In this document: piece after piece, positions 30,584 to 40,309 of the stretch | Position numbering within the stretch: position 1 is the first letter of the stretch | Layout of the letters: each line of letters begins with the position of its first letter | Source: Roseibacillus sp. | Lineage (GTDB): Bacteria > Verrucomicrobiota > Verrucomicrobiia > Verrucomicrobiales > Akkermansiaceae | Direction: 5' to 3' | NCBI GenBank assembly: GCA_028821775.1 | Contig: JAPKFB010000010.1 | Span: 1-64,000, forward strand | DNA length: 64,000 bases | Notes under the pieces: model-generated | What the model was told of the DNA's origin: nothing | The model's database searches: none | The model's input: the letters and a program-made list of their open reading frames with translations, nothing else | Made by a program: the position numbers and the translations under genes

Positions 30584-30633
30584 TTAGCTTAGGCGATAAA
30601 AATTAGCCCTGGCTAAGTTTGACTTGCTTAGTC
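30584..30633 (+). promoter_or_regulatory. Candidate metalloregulator operator cluster (DtxR/MntR-box-like)
   Basis: TTAGCTTAGGC (30584-30594) followed by dyad AAATTAGCC-CT-GGCTAAgTTT (core 30603-30616) and a further GCTTAG, just upstream of the metal ABC operon start at 30659. Confidence 0.5.
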
Positions 30634-30658
30634 GGTAGGAGAGGCGTAAATTTGCGAC

Positions 30659-31645
30659 ATGAAACGGAAATGGATTCTCGCGGTGCTGGGACTGGGGGGC
30701 GGGTCTGCGGTCGTGAGTTGCGTCGAGAGCGACGGGAACCACACCAAGAATGGACCAGATGGATATCCTTATGAAGTGGCTACCACGGTGGGGATGATCA
30801 CAGATATCGTGCGCAATGTGGCGGGTGAGCACGCGACAGTGGAGGGAATTATTGGGCAGGGAATTGATCCCCATTTGTATCTCCCCTCGACCCCTGACGT
30901 TAAGAGTCTGCGCCGAGCGGATCTCGTTTTTTACAATGGCTTGATGCTGGAGGGGAAGATGGGCGATGTCCTCGACAAAGTGGCGGCCAGTGGAAAGCCA
31001 GTGCACGCCGTGACGGCCAATCCCGAGTCATCCGGAGACTATGTCATGACCGACAATTCGAATCATCACGATCCCCATGTCTGGATGGATGTCGCGGGAT
31101 GGATCAAAGCGGTGGAGGTCGTGAAGACCTCGCTGGCGGACTACGACAAGGCCCATCAAACGGACTACGAAAAGAACGCAGCGGTCTATGTGGAACAGTT
31201 GCGCAAAATCGACGACTATGCCAAAATATCGATTGCTTCCATTCCCGAAGGTCAACGTGTGCTGGTGACCGCGCACGACGCCTTTGGATACATGTCGCGG
31301 GCGTATGGGATAGAAGTACGGGGCATCCAGGGGATCAGTACGGAGTCGAACGCTGGATTGAGGGACATTGAAGAGTTAGTGGACTTCCTGGTGCAGCGCA
31401 GGATCCCGTCGGTCTTTGTGGAGTCGTCCGTGCCGCGCAAGAACATCATGGCCCTGGTGGAAGGGGCCCGGGCCAAGGGGCACGAAGTGAAGGTTGGCGG
31501 CGAGCTATTTTCCGACGCGATGGGTAAGGCCGGAACTTATGAAGGAACCTATGAGGGCATGATCGATCACAACGTGACGATCATCACCCGGGCCTTGGGT
31601 GGAGTGGCGCCGGTCCGGGGCCTCAACGGGAAGCTTGAGGAGTAA
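30659..31645 (+). CDS. Metal ABC transporter substrate-binding lipoprotein (TroA/MntA/ZnuA family)
   Basis: Lipobox VVSC; ATTVGMITDIVRNVAGEHATVEGIIGQGIDPHLYLPS, HHDPHVWMD, TAHDAFGYMSRAYGIEVRGIQGIST. Confidence 0.92.
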   Translation: MKRKWILAVLGLGGGSAVVSCVESDGNHTKNGPDGYPYEVATTVGMITDIVRNVAGEHATVEGIIGQGIDPHLYLPSTPDVKSLRRADLVFYNGLMLEGKMGDVLDKVAASGKPVHAVTANPESSGDYVMTDNSNHHDPHVWMDVAGWIKAVEVVKTSLADYDKAHQTDYEKNAAVYVEQLRKIDDYAKISIASIPEGQRVLVTAHDAFGYMSRAYGIEVRGIQGISTESNAGLRDIEELVDFLVQRRIPSVFVESSVPRKNIMALVEGARAKGHEVKVGGELFSDAMGKAGTYEGTYEGMIDHNVTIITRALGGVAPVRGLNGKLEE

Positions 31646-31675
31646 CCCTTTGCTTGGAGCCCCACCACTTGCCTC

Positions 31676-32491
31676 ATGAAACCCTTCGTTGATCCTCCTG
31701 TCATCCCGGTCGATGGACGGCCCGAGCACCCGGATAATCTTCCGCTATCCATTCACGATCTGACCGTCGCCTACCACCGCAAGCCGGTCATCTGGGATAT
31801 CGAGTTGAACATCCCGGAAGGCAAGTTGGTGGGCGTGGTGGGACCCAATGGGGCGGGGAAGAGCACCCTGCTCAAGGCCTGTCTTGATCTTGTGCCCAAG
31901 ACCTCAGGCGAGGTGAAAATCTACGGCGAGAGTTACAAGAAGCAGCGCAGCCTGATCGGGTACGTTCCGCAGCGGGAGAGCGTGGATTGGGATTTCCCGG
32001 TCAGTGCTCTCGATGTAGTAGCGATGGGAACCTACCGAAAAATTGGCTGGTTCAAATGGGTCGGGAAGGCGCAGAAGAAGCTCGCCCGTGAGGCTCTGGA
32101 GCGGGTGGGGATCGGGCACCTCGGCGACCGGCAAATCAGCCAACTCTCAGGCGGGCAACAACAGCGGGTCTTTCTTGCCCGTGCCCTCGCGCAGGATGCC
32201 AAGGTGTACTTTATGGACGAGCCATTTGCCGCCGTTGATGCGGCGACGGAACAAGCGATCGTGGCCCTCCTCAAGGAGTTGAACAAGGCGGGGAAGACCT
32301 GCCTGGTGGTCCATCACGACCTGGCCACTGTAAAGCGTTACTTTGATTGGCTGGTCTTGCTCAACATGCGCGTGGTTGCGTCCGGGCCCACCGCGGAGAT
32401 TTTCACGAAGGACAACCTGCAGAAAACCTACGGCGGGAAGCTGAGTTTGTTGGATGACGTCGCGGAGGCGTTGCGCCATGTGGGCAGATAG
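31676..32491 (+). CDS. Metal ABC transporter ATP-binding protein
   Basis: Walker [18 protein letters not shown] signature, [12 protein letters not shown]. Confidence 0.95.
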   Translation: MKPFVDPPVIPVDGRPEHPDNLPLSIHDLTVAYHRKPVIWDIELNIPEGKLVGVVGPNGAGKSTLLKACLDLVPKTSGEVKIYGESYKKQRSLIGYVPQRESVDWDFPVSALDVVAMGTYRKIGWFKWVGKAQKKLAREALERVGIGHLGDRQISQLSGGQQQRVFLARALAQDAKVYFMDEPFAAVDAATEQAIVALLKELNKAGKTCLVVHHDLATVKRYFDWLVLLNMRVVASGPTAEIFTKDNLQKTYGGKLSLLDDVAEALRHVGR

Positions 32492-33932
32492 GTCAGCGAT
32501 CATCCTGCGAAGGGTGATTTTGGTCATTCTGCTCCTGGGGGCGGAATCCGCTTCCGGGGGACAGGTCGACTGGCCCGAGGCAGGGCTTGTCTGGAAGGTG
32601 TTCACCTTGCAGGATTACAATACCCGTCAGGTCGTGATTTCCACCATCCTGTTGGGAGTGACCGCGGGGCTGGTGGGAACCTTCCTGCTTTTGCGCCGAC
32701 GGTCCTTGATGGGAGATGCCCTCTCCCATGCCACCTTCCCGGGAATCGGAGCGGCCTTTGTGGTGATGATCCTGTTGGGTGGAACCGGAAGATCACTTCC
32801 GGGATTGCTGGTGGGCGCGAGCGTGACCGGCCTGCTGGGCGTGCTCCTCGTAATGGCGATACGAAATACCACGCGACTGAAGGACGACGCGGCCATGGGG
32901 ATCGTGCTCAGTGTCTTCTTCGGGGTAGGGGTGGCCCTGATCCAAATGGTGAAGGACATGCCTCAAGCGGGACCTGCCGGACTGAATGATTTCATTTACG
33001 GCACTGCGGCCTCCATGATCCACAGTGACTTCCTCCTCATCCTGGTGGTGGCGATCGGCACCTGCCTGGTCTCGCTTCTTCTGCTCAAGGAACTCACCCT
33101 CCTCTGTTTTGACGAAAGCTTCGCCGCGAGCCAGGGCTGGCCCACGGTGAGGCTCGATATTGCTCTGCTCACCCTTGTCACCGCGGTGACGGTGATCGGC
33201 TTGCAAGCTGTGGGGCTCGTCCTGATCATCGCCTTCCTCATCACTCCTGCCACCGCTGCCCGATTCTGGACCCAACGACTCGGGTGGATGTTGACTCTCT
33301 CGGCCATCATCGGAGGGGTGAGTGGGTGGCTGGGGGCCTCCCTGAGTGCCCTGGTGCGCGATCTTCCCACCGGCGCGGTCATCGTGCTGGTGGCCGCCGC
33401 CATTTTCCTGCTCAGCATGCTTTTCGGTTGTGGGCGGGGAGTCGTTCCCCGCGGACTTCGCCATGCGCGTCTCCGGCGCAAGGTGGGCCGACAACACCTC
33501 CTTCGGGCGGTCTACGAGATTGTCGAATCCGGGCAACCGGATGTCGCGGAGCCCGTTCGGAATCTTCCCGTCACCTTCGATGCTCTTCTCGCCCATCGCT
33601 CCTGGTCCGCAGCGCAGGTGGGTGGGCTCCTCCGCACCGCCCGGGCGGAGGATCACCTGGAGAATACAGAGCCTGGCTCGGTGCGTCTTTCGGAGGCTGG
33701 ATTTGGGGAAGCGTCCCGGGTGACGCGCAATCACCGGCTGTGGGAGTTATATCTGATTCGTTATGCCGACATTGCTCCCAGTCACGTTGACCGGGACGCC
33801 GACCTCGTCGAGCACGTGCTTGATGCCGAGGTGGTGAGCCAGCTTGAATCCGAGCTTCAGGACCGGCCTTCTAGCCTCGAAGTGCCACCCAGTCCGCATT
33901 TTATCAACCAACCTAGCCCCGAAATCTCATGA
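32454..33932 (+). CDS. Metal ABC transporter permease (ABC-3 family) fused to a C-terminal DtxR/MntR-like domain
   Basis: ABC-3 TM region ([41 protein letters not shown]) followed by soluble [56 protein letters not shown]. The first codons overlap the ATPase gene, so the start is uncertain. Confidence 0.88.
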   Translation: MTSRRRCAMWADRSAIILRRVILVILLLGAESASGGQVDWPEAGLVWKVFTLQDYNTRQVVISTILLGVTAGLVGTFLLLRRRSLMGDALSHATFPGIGAAFVVMILLGGTGRSLPGLLVGASVTGLLGVLLVMAIRNTTRLKDDAAMGIVLSVFFGVGVALIQMVKDMPQAGPAGLNDFIYGTAASMIHSDFLLILVVAIGTCLVSLLLLKELTLLCFDESFAASQGWPTVRLDIALLTLVTAVTVIGLQAVGLVLIIAFLITPATAARFWTQRLGWMLTLSAIIGGVSGWLGASLSALVRDLPTGAVIVLVAAAIFLLSMLFGCGRGVVPRGLRHARLRRKVGRQHLLRAVYEIVESGQPDVAEPVRNLPVTFDALLAHRSWSAAQVGGLLRTARAEDHLENTEPGSVRLSEAGFGEASRVTRNHRLWELYLIRYADIAPSHVDRDADLVEHVLDAEVVSQLESELQDRPSSLEVPPSPHFINQPSPEIS

Positions 33933-34867
33933 ACTGGACCATCGATGACACCTGGATCGTGATCATCGGCGCGATGTGTGCGGTGGCCTGCGCCCTGCCG
34001 GGGTGCTTCCTCGTTTTGCGGCGAATGAGCATGATGGGAGACGCCATCAGCCATGCGGTTCTTCCCGGCCTGGCGGCAGGATTTTTGCTGACAGGGAGCC
34101 GGGCCAGCCTGGTGATGTTCATTGGAGCGGGAGTGGTCGGAGTGCTCACCGCGGTCTTTACACAGTGGGTGAGCAAATTCGGGAAGGTGGACCGGGGCGC
34201 GGCCATGGGGATCGTGTTCACCACCCTCTTTGCGATTGGACTGATCATGATTCGGCAGGCCGCCGACGATGTGGATCTCGATGCCGGGTGCGTGCTCTAT
34301 GGCGCCATTGAACTGACCATTCTTGAGCAACCAGTGAGAATCGGAGCGTTCGCGATTCCTCCTGCGGCCCTCATGATCGGTTCCGTGTTGATCGCAAATT
34401 TGCTGATTATCATGCTGTTATTCAAGGAGTTCCGGATCAGCTCCTTTGATCCCGCGCTTGCCACCACGGTTGGGATCAATGCCAATTTAATGCATTACCT
34501 CCTCATGACCATGGTAGCGATCACGACCGTGGCCGCGTTCGAGGCGGTAGGCAGCATCATTGTGATTGCGATGCTGATCGTCCCCCCGGCGACCGCCTTT
34601 CTGCTCACTCATCGGCTGAGCGTAATGCTGGTCTTCAGCGTGGTAATTGGTGTGATTTCCTCGATTCTGGGCCATATGGGGGCCCTCTCAGTCCCTCTTC
34701 TCTTTGGCCTGAAAGGGACCGTGACATCTGGAATGATGGCGGCAGTGGCTGGCGGACTGTTTTTCCTAGCTTGGATTCTTGGTCCGGAGGGACTTCTCAC
34801 CACCAGAGTGCGAGGAAATCGAGAGATCGAGAAGCCGGGTTCCGTCCCTGCTGGTGAGACGGGCTAG
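33929..34867 (+). CDS. Metal ABC transporter permease (ABC-3 family), second subunit
   Basis: RRMSMMGDAISHAVLPGLAAGFLL, RGAAMGIVFTTLFAIGLIMI; 4-nt overlap with the upstream gene. Confidence 0.93.
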   Translation: MNWTIDDTWIVIIGAMCAVACALPGCFLVLRRMSMMGDAISHAVLPGLAAGFLLTGSRASLVMFIGAGVVGVLTAVFTQWVSKFGKVDRGAAMGIVFTTLFAIGLIMIRQAADDVDLDAGCVLYGAIELTILEQPVRIGAFAIPPAALMIGSVLIANLLIIMLLFKEFRISSFDPALATTVGINANLMHYLLMTMVAITTVAAFEAVGSIIVIAMLIVPPATAFLLTHRLSVMLVFSVVIGVISSILGHMGALSVPLLFGLKGTVTSGMMAAVAGGLFFLAWILGPEGLLTTRVRGNREIEKPGSVPAGETG

Positions 34868-35024
34868 ACCAAATTCCCCTGCTAGCTTCGGGTGACGCAG
34901 TTGCTCACAAGACGTTGCGATCAGGTGTTGCAGGTTTTGAATGAACCATGTTAGGTTCGACCCCCGCTGGGCGCTTTGAGACCTGTTTTCGAGTGTGAGG
35001 TGGCCCAGAAAGATACAACTTAAC

Positions 35025-38000
35025 ATGACAGAATCAACGATGTCCGCGCTGAACCCGGATCGCGCGACGCTTAATTTCCTGAACAGTTTTCCGGAGAAGG
35101 TTCGCAACCGGGGAGAAAAGCTTCAGCAAGACGGAGCTGTCACGCAAATCTTCGGTAACCACCTCTTCATTCAAGGGCGGGTCGAGGATAGCGTGGGTGT
35201 GCATCGCACCACCCTTCGTTTGCAGGGGAATCGCTGGTTTGGCAACTGCACTCAGGAGAAGGAGGATATCGCCGGGGCTGCCATGTATGCGACCATGCTG
35301 GAGCGCATGCATCGGGGTGAAGATCTTCCCGAATCGCCCAATGAGTTCGACGATACGCCCGTCATCGACCTGATTGAAGGCAAGTTGGATCGTGAGCTTG
35401 ATGATAAGGAGGCAGACTTTGTCAACAAGATCGAGAAGCGTTACCGTCGTTATGTGATCGAGGGTGAAGTCCACGATCACGACATGGTGCGTCTCAGCCC
35501 GCGCTGGGAGATTGCGAGTTACGAGCCGCTGGAGCTTTGGCCGGTTCCTCCTGGAGACATCATCGAGTTTTGGAACTACATCGCCTACGCGTTTTACAAG
35601 CGGAAGCTGAACTATCCGGATTTCATGAATGCGATCACCGACCTCGGGGCGGTGCAGCGCAAGATGAGCGACTGGGAACAGGAACGCGAAATTGCGGCTT
35701 GGTATGACCGCATCGAGCGCGTGATCGAGCGCCCGCCCCAAGTCGGACCGGTGAACGCGGAGTTTCGATTGGTCGCTACCATCAACGAAGCCCGCGTGGA
35801 AGCACGGGAAAGTGGTGGCGATTGGTATGCCTTGCGTGAGAAGCAGGAGATCGATCGCTTGCTGGAAGCCTACCGTGACTCCGCCTTGCGTCTTGACGCC
35901 TCGAGCCAGATTCTCTGGGAACACTTCCTCAACTACTACGTTGCGGAAGGGGAGGTCACCCTCGATCTCGATGAGGAGAAGGCCTGCCGATTTCTCAATC
36001 GCATGTTCTGCCAGGAGGCGGTCAAGAGTTGCCTCGTCAACCTCGATGCCCGGCAATTCAAGAAGGTCGATGAACCGCTGAAGTGGGTGTGCGAAGATGA
36101 TCCCGCGAATCCGAATTGTTTCTCTTTACAACTGGTGACTAAGAGTGGCGAGGATGTCTCGCACTCGGTGCGGTTGTTGCCGGGCCGCGAAGAGTTTTAC
36201 CAATCGGATGAGACCGTCTTTCCGGGTCCTCCGCGTTGGCTGGAAGAGACTGAAGTCATGCCCCGCTATCTCATTCCCAAGACCGTCATCGACGGTCTGG
36301 AAGGAGTGGAGTTTCTGCGGAAGATTGGGGCCAAACTTCCCGATTCGATGAAGAAGCGGGTGGTCGATCTCGACCTCTACCCGCGCTTCGAGATGAAGAT
36401 CATGCAGGGCCTCACCGCGGCGGAAACCGAACATCTGGTCATCGATGTGGCTGCCCTGGAGAAGAAAGAGCGTCGGACCGAGAAGCTCATCAAGGGGGGC
36501 TGGGATCTCGTCAACCAGAAGCCCGTCCGCGGCAAGCAGCTTCTGCGCTTTGCCCGCGAAAAACTATATCCTGTTCCCGATTTGCTGAGTGAGCTTGGCC
36601 TCTCCTATGACGAGAAGCTGGACGCATTCAAAGCGCGGATCACGAAGCAGTTTCCTGAGAAATTTGCGGAGTGGAATGAGAAGATGCCCGAGTCGATTGT
36701 GATCGAAATGGACGGGCGACTCCGCACCATCCTTGCCGATCCTGTCTCGGCGGCGGTTCGCTTCGAAGTCGTCAACCAGGAGATCGATTGGTTCGACCTT
36801 CGCATCGTGATCGACGTGCAGGGCGTGAATTTGAGCAAGGCGCAGATTCGCCAGTTGGTGGCCGCGCGGGGTGGTTATGTGCGGATGGACGACGGGTCCT
36901 GGATGCGTCTTGAGATCAAGCTCGACCCCGATCAACGTGATGCGGTGACCCGGCTCGGTCTCGATCCCTTTGACTTGTCCGGCGAGACCCACCGTATGCA
37001 CGCCATGCAGTTGGCCGACCCCAAGGCTGCCGAGGTCTTTGACCCCAAGGCCTGGAAGCGCATCAAGGACAGCGCCAAGGAGATCAAAATTGATATCACC
37101 CCTGAGGTGCCCAAGGGATTGGATGCCGAGCTTCGGCCTTACCAAGTGGAGGGCTTCCAGTTTCTCGCCTATCTCTCGTCCAACAATTTTGGCGGGATCC
37201 TGGCTGACGACATGGGTCTTGGGAAAACGGTGCAGAGTTTGGCCTACATGCTTTGGCTCCGTCAACTCGCCAAGGATAAGGGCAAGCATATGCCGATCCT
37301 CGTGGTCTGTCCGAAGTCGGTTCTCGATGTGTGGTCCATGGAGGCTGCGCGCTTCGCGCCCGAACTCTCGCTGCAGGTTTTGCGGAGTCGGGATGAGCTT
37401 GATCTCGAAGCTCTCAATACCACCCTCGATGTGCTCGTGCTGAACTACGCGCAACTCCGCGTGGGTGGTGACGAACTGAACACCGTGAAATGGCTGGTCG
37501 TCATTCTCGACGAGGGCCAGCAGATCAAGAACCCGGATTCAAAGGCCGCCAAGTGCGCCCGCGAATTGAGCTGCGAGAATCGCCTGGTGTTGACCGGAAC
37601 TCCGATTGAGAACCGCTTGATGGACATGTGGTCCCTGATGGCGTTCGCGATGCCGGGAGTGCTTGGCTCACGGGCCTATTTCAAGAAACGCTTCGACAAA
37701 CGCAAGGATCCCAACTCGCAGAACCGGCTTGCAGCACGCCTGCGTCCCTTTCTCCTGCGTCGGACCAAGGGGCAGGTTGCCAAGGATCTTCCGCCCCGGA
37801 CCGAGGAAGAGGTCTACGCCAAGATGGAAGGCATTCAGCTGGAGCTCTACAAGGCCGAGCTTAAGCGAATCCAGAAGGCCTTGCTCGGCCTGGATTCCGA
37901 CGAAGCGGTGAAGAAAAACAGTTTTGCCATTTTGCAGGGACTCATGCGACTGCGGCAGATTTGTTGTCACCCGGGACTCATCGATCCGAAGTATCTGAAG

Positions 38001-38546
38001 GAGGAGAGTTCGAAACTCACCGCGCTTTTTTATCTTCTCGATCAACTTCGCGAAGAAGGACACAAGGTGCTCGTCTTCTCGCAGTTCGTTTCGATGCTGG
38101 TGATCATCCGCACTCAATTGGAAGTCGATAGCCGCCCCTTCAACTACCTCACTGGTCAGACCAAGGACCGCAAGGGGGAGATCGAAAAGTTCCAGACCTG
38201 CAAGGAGCCTTCCGTATTTTTGCTCTCGCTCAAGGCGGGTGGTTCCGGCCTGAACCTGACCTCGGCCTCTTACGTCATTCTTTACGACCCGTGGTGGAAC
38301 CCGGCCGTTGAGAATCAGGCCATCGACCGGACCCACCGAATTGGTCAGAAGAACAAGGTGATCGCCTATCGTCTCCTCACCCGCGACACGGTCGAGGAAA
38401 AGATTCGAGTTCTCCAGCACCAGAAGACCGCGTTGGTGAGCAACGTTCTGGGTGACGAGGGCTTCGCGAGTAATCTCGACCTGGATGACCTGCAGTTCAT
38501 TTTGAGCCACGGGGGGGAGATGGAAGGGGATATTGAGGACGCCTGA
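35025..38546 (+). CDS. SNF2-family helicase/ATPase
   Basis: LRPYQVEGFQFLAYLSSNNFGGILADDMGLGKTVQSLA, LDEGQQIKNPDSKAAK, LTGTPIENRLMDMWSLM, FLLSLKAGGSGLNLT, DRTHRIGQ. Confidence 0.93.
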   Translation: MTESTMSALNPDRATLNFLNSFPEKVRNRGEKLQQDGAVTQIFGNHLFIQGRVEDSVGVHRTTLRLQGNRWFGNCTQEKEDIAGAAMYATMLERMHRGEDLPESPNEFDDTPVIDLIEGKLDRELDDKEADFVNKIEKRYRRYVIEGEVHDHDMVRLSPRWEIASYEPLELWPVPPGDIIEFWNYIAYAFYKRKLNYPDFMNAITDLGAVQRKMSDWEQEREIAAWYDRIERVIERPPQVGPVNAEFRLVATINEARVEARESGGDWYALREKQEIDRLLEAYRDSALRLDASSQILWEHFLNYYVAEGEVTLDLDEEKACRFLNRMFCQEAVKSCLVNLDARQFKKVDEPLKWVCEDDPANPNCFSLQLVTKSGEDVSHSVRLLPGREEFYQSDETVFPGPPRWLEETEVMPRYLIPKTVIDGLEGVEFLRKIGAKLPDSMKKRVVDLDLYPRFEMKIMQGLTAAETEHLVIDVAALEKKERRTEKLIKGGWDLVNQKPVRGKQLLRFAREKLYPVPDLLSELGLSYDEKLDAFKARITKQFPEKFAEWNEKMPESIVIEMDGRLRTILADPVSAAVRFEVVNQEIDWFDLRIVIDVQGVNLSKAQIRQLVAARGGYVRMDDGSWMRLEIKLDPDQRDAVTRLGLDPFDLSGETHRMHAMQLADPKAAEVFDPKAWKRIKDSAKEIKIDITPEVPKGLDAELRPYQVEGFQFLAYLSSNNFGGILADDMGLGKTVQSLAYMLWLRQLAKDKGKHMPILVVCPKSVLDVWSMEAARFAPELSLQVLRSRDELDLEALNTTLDVLVLNYAQLRVGGDELNTVKWLVVILDEGQQIKNPDSKAAKCARELSCENRLVLTGTPIENRLMDMWSLMAFAMPGVLGSRAYFKKRFDKRKDPNSQNRLAARLRPFLLRRTKGQVAKDLPPRTEEEVYAKMEGIQLELYKAELKRIQKALLGLDSDEAVKKNSFAILQGLMRLRQICCHPGLIDPKYLKEESSKLTALFYLLDQLREEGHKVLVFSQFVSMLVIIRTQLEVDSRPFNYLTGQTKDRKGEIEKFQTCKEPSVFLLSLKAGGSGLNLTSASYVILYDPWWNPAVENQAIDRTHRIGQKNKVIAYRLLTRDTVEEKIRVLQHQKTALVSNVLGDEGFASNLDLDDLQFILSHGGEMEGDIEDA

Positions 38547-39008
38547 GTGTGCTGAGGTAACAAAGAGCGTTGTCCAGCTGGTGAAATGACGAACAACTTT
38601 GCTTGGTAAAAAGCAGAGGGGAGACTGCCATCATGCTATCAGAAACCTGCTTGTTCTCGTCATTGCGGCCCTTTCCGGTCTGTATCCGTTGGTGATGGGC
38701 CCAACGCTGGATCCGCCGCCTTCCTCGATGAAGGGTTGGCAGGTCTTGGGTTTCTGAATGCCTTGGGGTGTCTCGGGGCTGATCTGGGAAACATTTTGGG
38801 AAAGAGAGGGCCGGTGCCTGCGCTCGTTCGGGACGTCACTCTGCCCCAGTGACAGCGTCCGAGGTAAGGGAGAGACGGATGTCTCCTGATCATGGGACTG
38901 TTTTGAGTCAGTTTACCGTTGTTTGCCGGGGGTGAAAGTGATGCCATGCTCAAGCCTTGATGCGATTCGAAAACTTGTCACACCAAGCCGCGTATCTCTC
39001 CTCATCTT

Positions 39009-40043
39009 ATGAGTCACTCCACCCGAATTCCTGTCGTCCTCGCCACTGTGGTGGGGTGTGTTTTGCTTGGAAACACCGCATTGGCCAAGCCGGCCGCCGA
39101 GCGTGAGACCTACAAAGAGGTCATTATCCCCATTTTGCGGGGCAAGTGCTACCAGTGCCACTCTGATGCCGCCGAGAATCCAAGCGGGAAAAAGAAGATC
39201 AAGGGGAAGCTTGAGCTGACCTCGATTGCCTCCATCAAGAAAGGTGGCGACGAGGATGTCGCTGCGGTGCCAGGGAATGTGGACGAGAGCCTCATGATTG
39301 AGCGAATCAAACTCGCGCACGATGATGACGATCACATGCCGCCTGATGGAAAGCCGCAGATCGCACCTCATGAGCTCAAAATTCTTGAGTGGTGGATTTC
39401 GGCCAGCCTGCCCGAGGGTAAGAGTTTGAAGGATTCCGGAGCTCCCGCAGAAGTGATTGCGGCAGCTGGGAAGGTGCCCTCCGATGAGGAGGTGAAGAAG
39501 ACCCTCGCAAAGGCGGCTAGTCAGACTGGAGCCGATACCGCCAAGCTTGCCGAGGCGCGCAAAGCGCTCGAAGATGTGATGACCAAGGTTTCGGAGAGCT
39601 TTCCGAATGCAATCGGTTTTGTTTCCCAGCAGGACAGTGACCTGACCTTTACCGCGGTGAGCATGCGCAAGGATTTCAAGGACGAGCACATCGCCAAGCT
39701 CGTGCCGGTGAACGGCGGTTTAGTCGACGTTAATCTGGGATCGACTTCGATCACCGATGCAGGGGTGGCCGGGTTGAGCAAGATGCCGAAGCTCAAAAAG
39801 CTCTGGCTCAATGGAACTCAGGTCACCGACAACGGCCTCGACGCGATCAAGGGGCTTGGCGAGTTGGAGTATCTCAATCTTTATGGCACCCAAGTGACCG
39901 ACGCCGGACTCAAGAAGCTGGTGGGCTTGAAAAACCTCAAGAAGCTCTACCTCTGGCAGACCAAGGTCACGCCCGGGGCAGTCGAAGAGTTCAAGAAAAG
40001 CATGAAGGATTGCGACGTGAACCTCGGAATCAGCGTTCAGTAA
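39009..40043 (+). CDS. Secreted c-type cytochrome-like (CxxCH) protein with leucine-rich repeats
   Basis: ILRGKCYQCHSDAAEN, DDHMPPDGKPQIAPHELKILEWWI; repeats ITDAGVAGLSKMPKLKKLWLNGTQVTDNGLDAIKGLGELEYLNLYGTQVTDAGLKKL. Confidence 0.85.
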   Translation: MSHSTRIPVVLATVVGCVLLGNTALAKPAAERETYKEVIIPILRGKCYQCHSDAAENPSGKKKIKGKLELTSIASIKKGGDEDVAAVPGNVDESLMIERIKLAHDDDDHMPPDGKPQIAPHELKILEWWISASLPEGKSLKDSGAPAEVIAAAGKVPSDEEVKKTLAKAASQTGADTAKLAEARKALEDVMTKVSESFPNAIGFVSQQDSDLTFTAVSMRKDFKDEHIAKLVPVNGGLVDVNLGSTSITDAGVAGLSKMPKLKKLWLNGTQVTDNGLDAIKGLGELEYLNLYGTQVTDAGLKKLVGLKNLKKLYLWQTKVTPGAVEEFKKSMKDCDVNLGISVQ

Positions 40044-40075
40044 TTTCACGAACAAAGAGCGCGTCCTCAAGCAAG

Positions 40076-40103
40076 CCCCGCAGTGAATTCCTGCGGGGTT
40101 TTT
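40076..40103 (+). terminator. Rho-independent terminator
   Basis: Perfect 8-bp stem CCCCGCAG - TGAATTC - CTGCGGGG followed by TTTTT, 33 nt after the CxxCH-LRR gene stop. Confidence 0.92.
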
Positions 40104-40309
40104 CGTGGGCTGGTGGTCTGAGGGTTGGAGGAGCGGAACTTCGGAACGGGCTTGTAGATTTCTTCTGCGAGGGAGTTGAGGCGGGAGGACTGCGGGTGGC
40201 AGGCAAGAGCACTCCGCGCCCTTGCCCCTTAATTGTCCCCTCCGAACTTCGGCAGGATATCCTCCCCCGCAAGGACTTGGTCCCTGGGTAATTCGGGGGA
40301 GTCGGGCTA

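Noticed and set aside
30435-30658. Possible FMN riboswitch upstream of ribBA
   Set aside because: The intergenic region does not show the conserved RFN element core; repeats there look like protein operators instead.
32793-33734. 313-aa minus-strand ORF
   Set aside because: Antisense to the metal permease gene; compositionally aberrant.
38547-39008. Hydrophobic fragment LLVLVIAALSGLYPLVMGPTLDPPPSSMKGWQVLGF in an intergenic region
   Set aside because: Looks like a signal peptide start, but the frame stops after a few residues and no downstream domain could be reconstructed.
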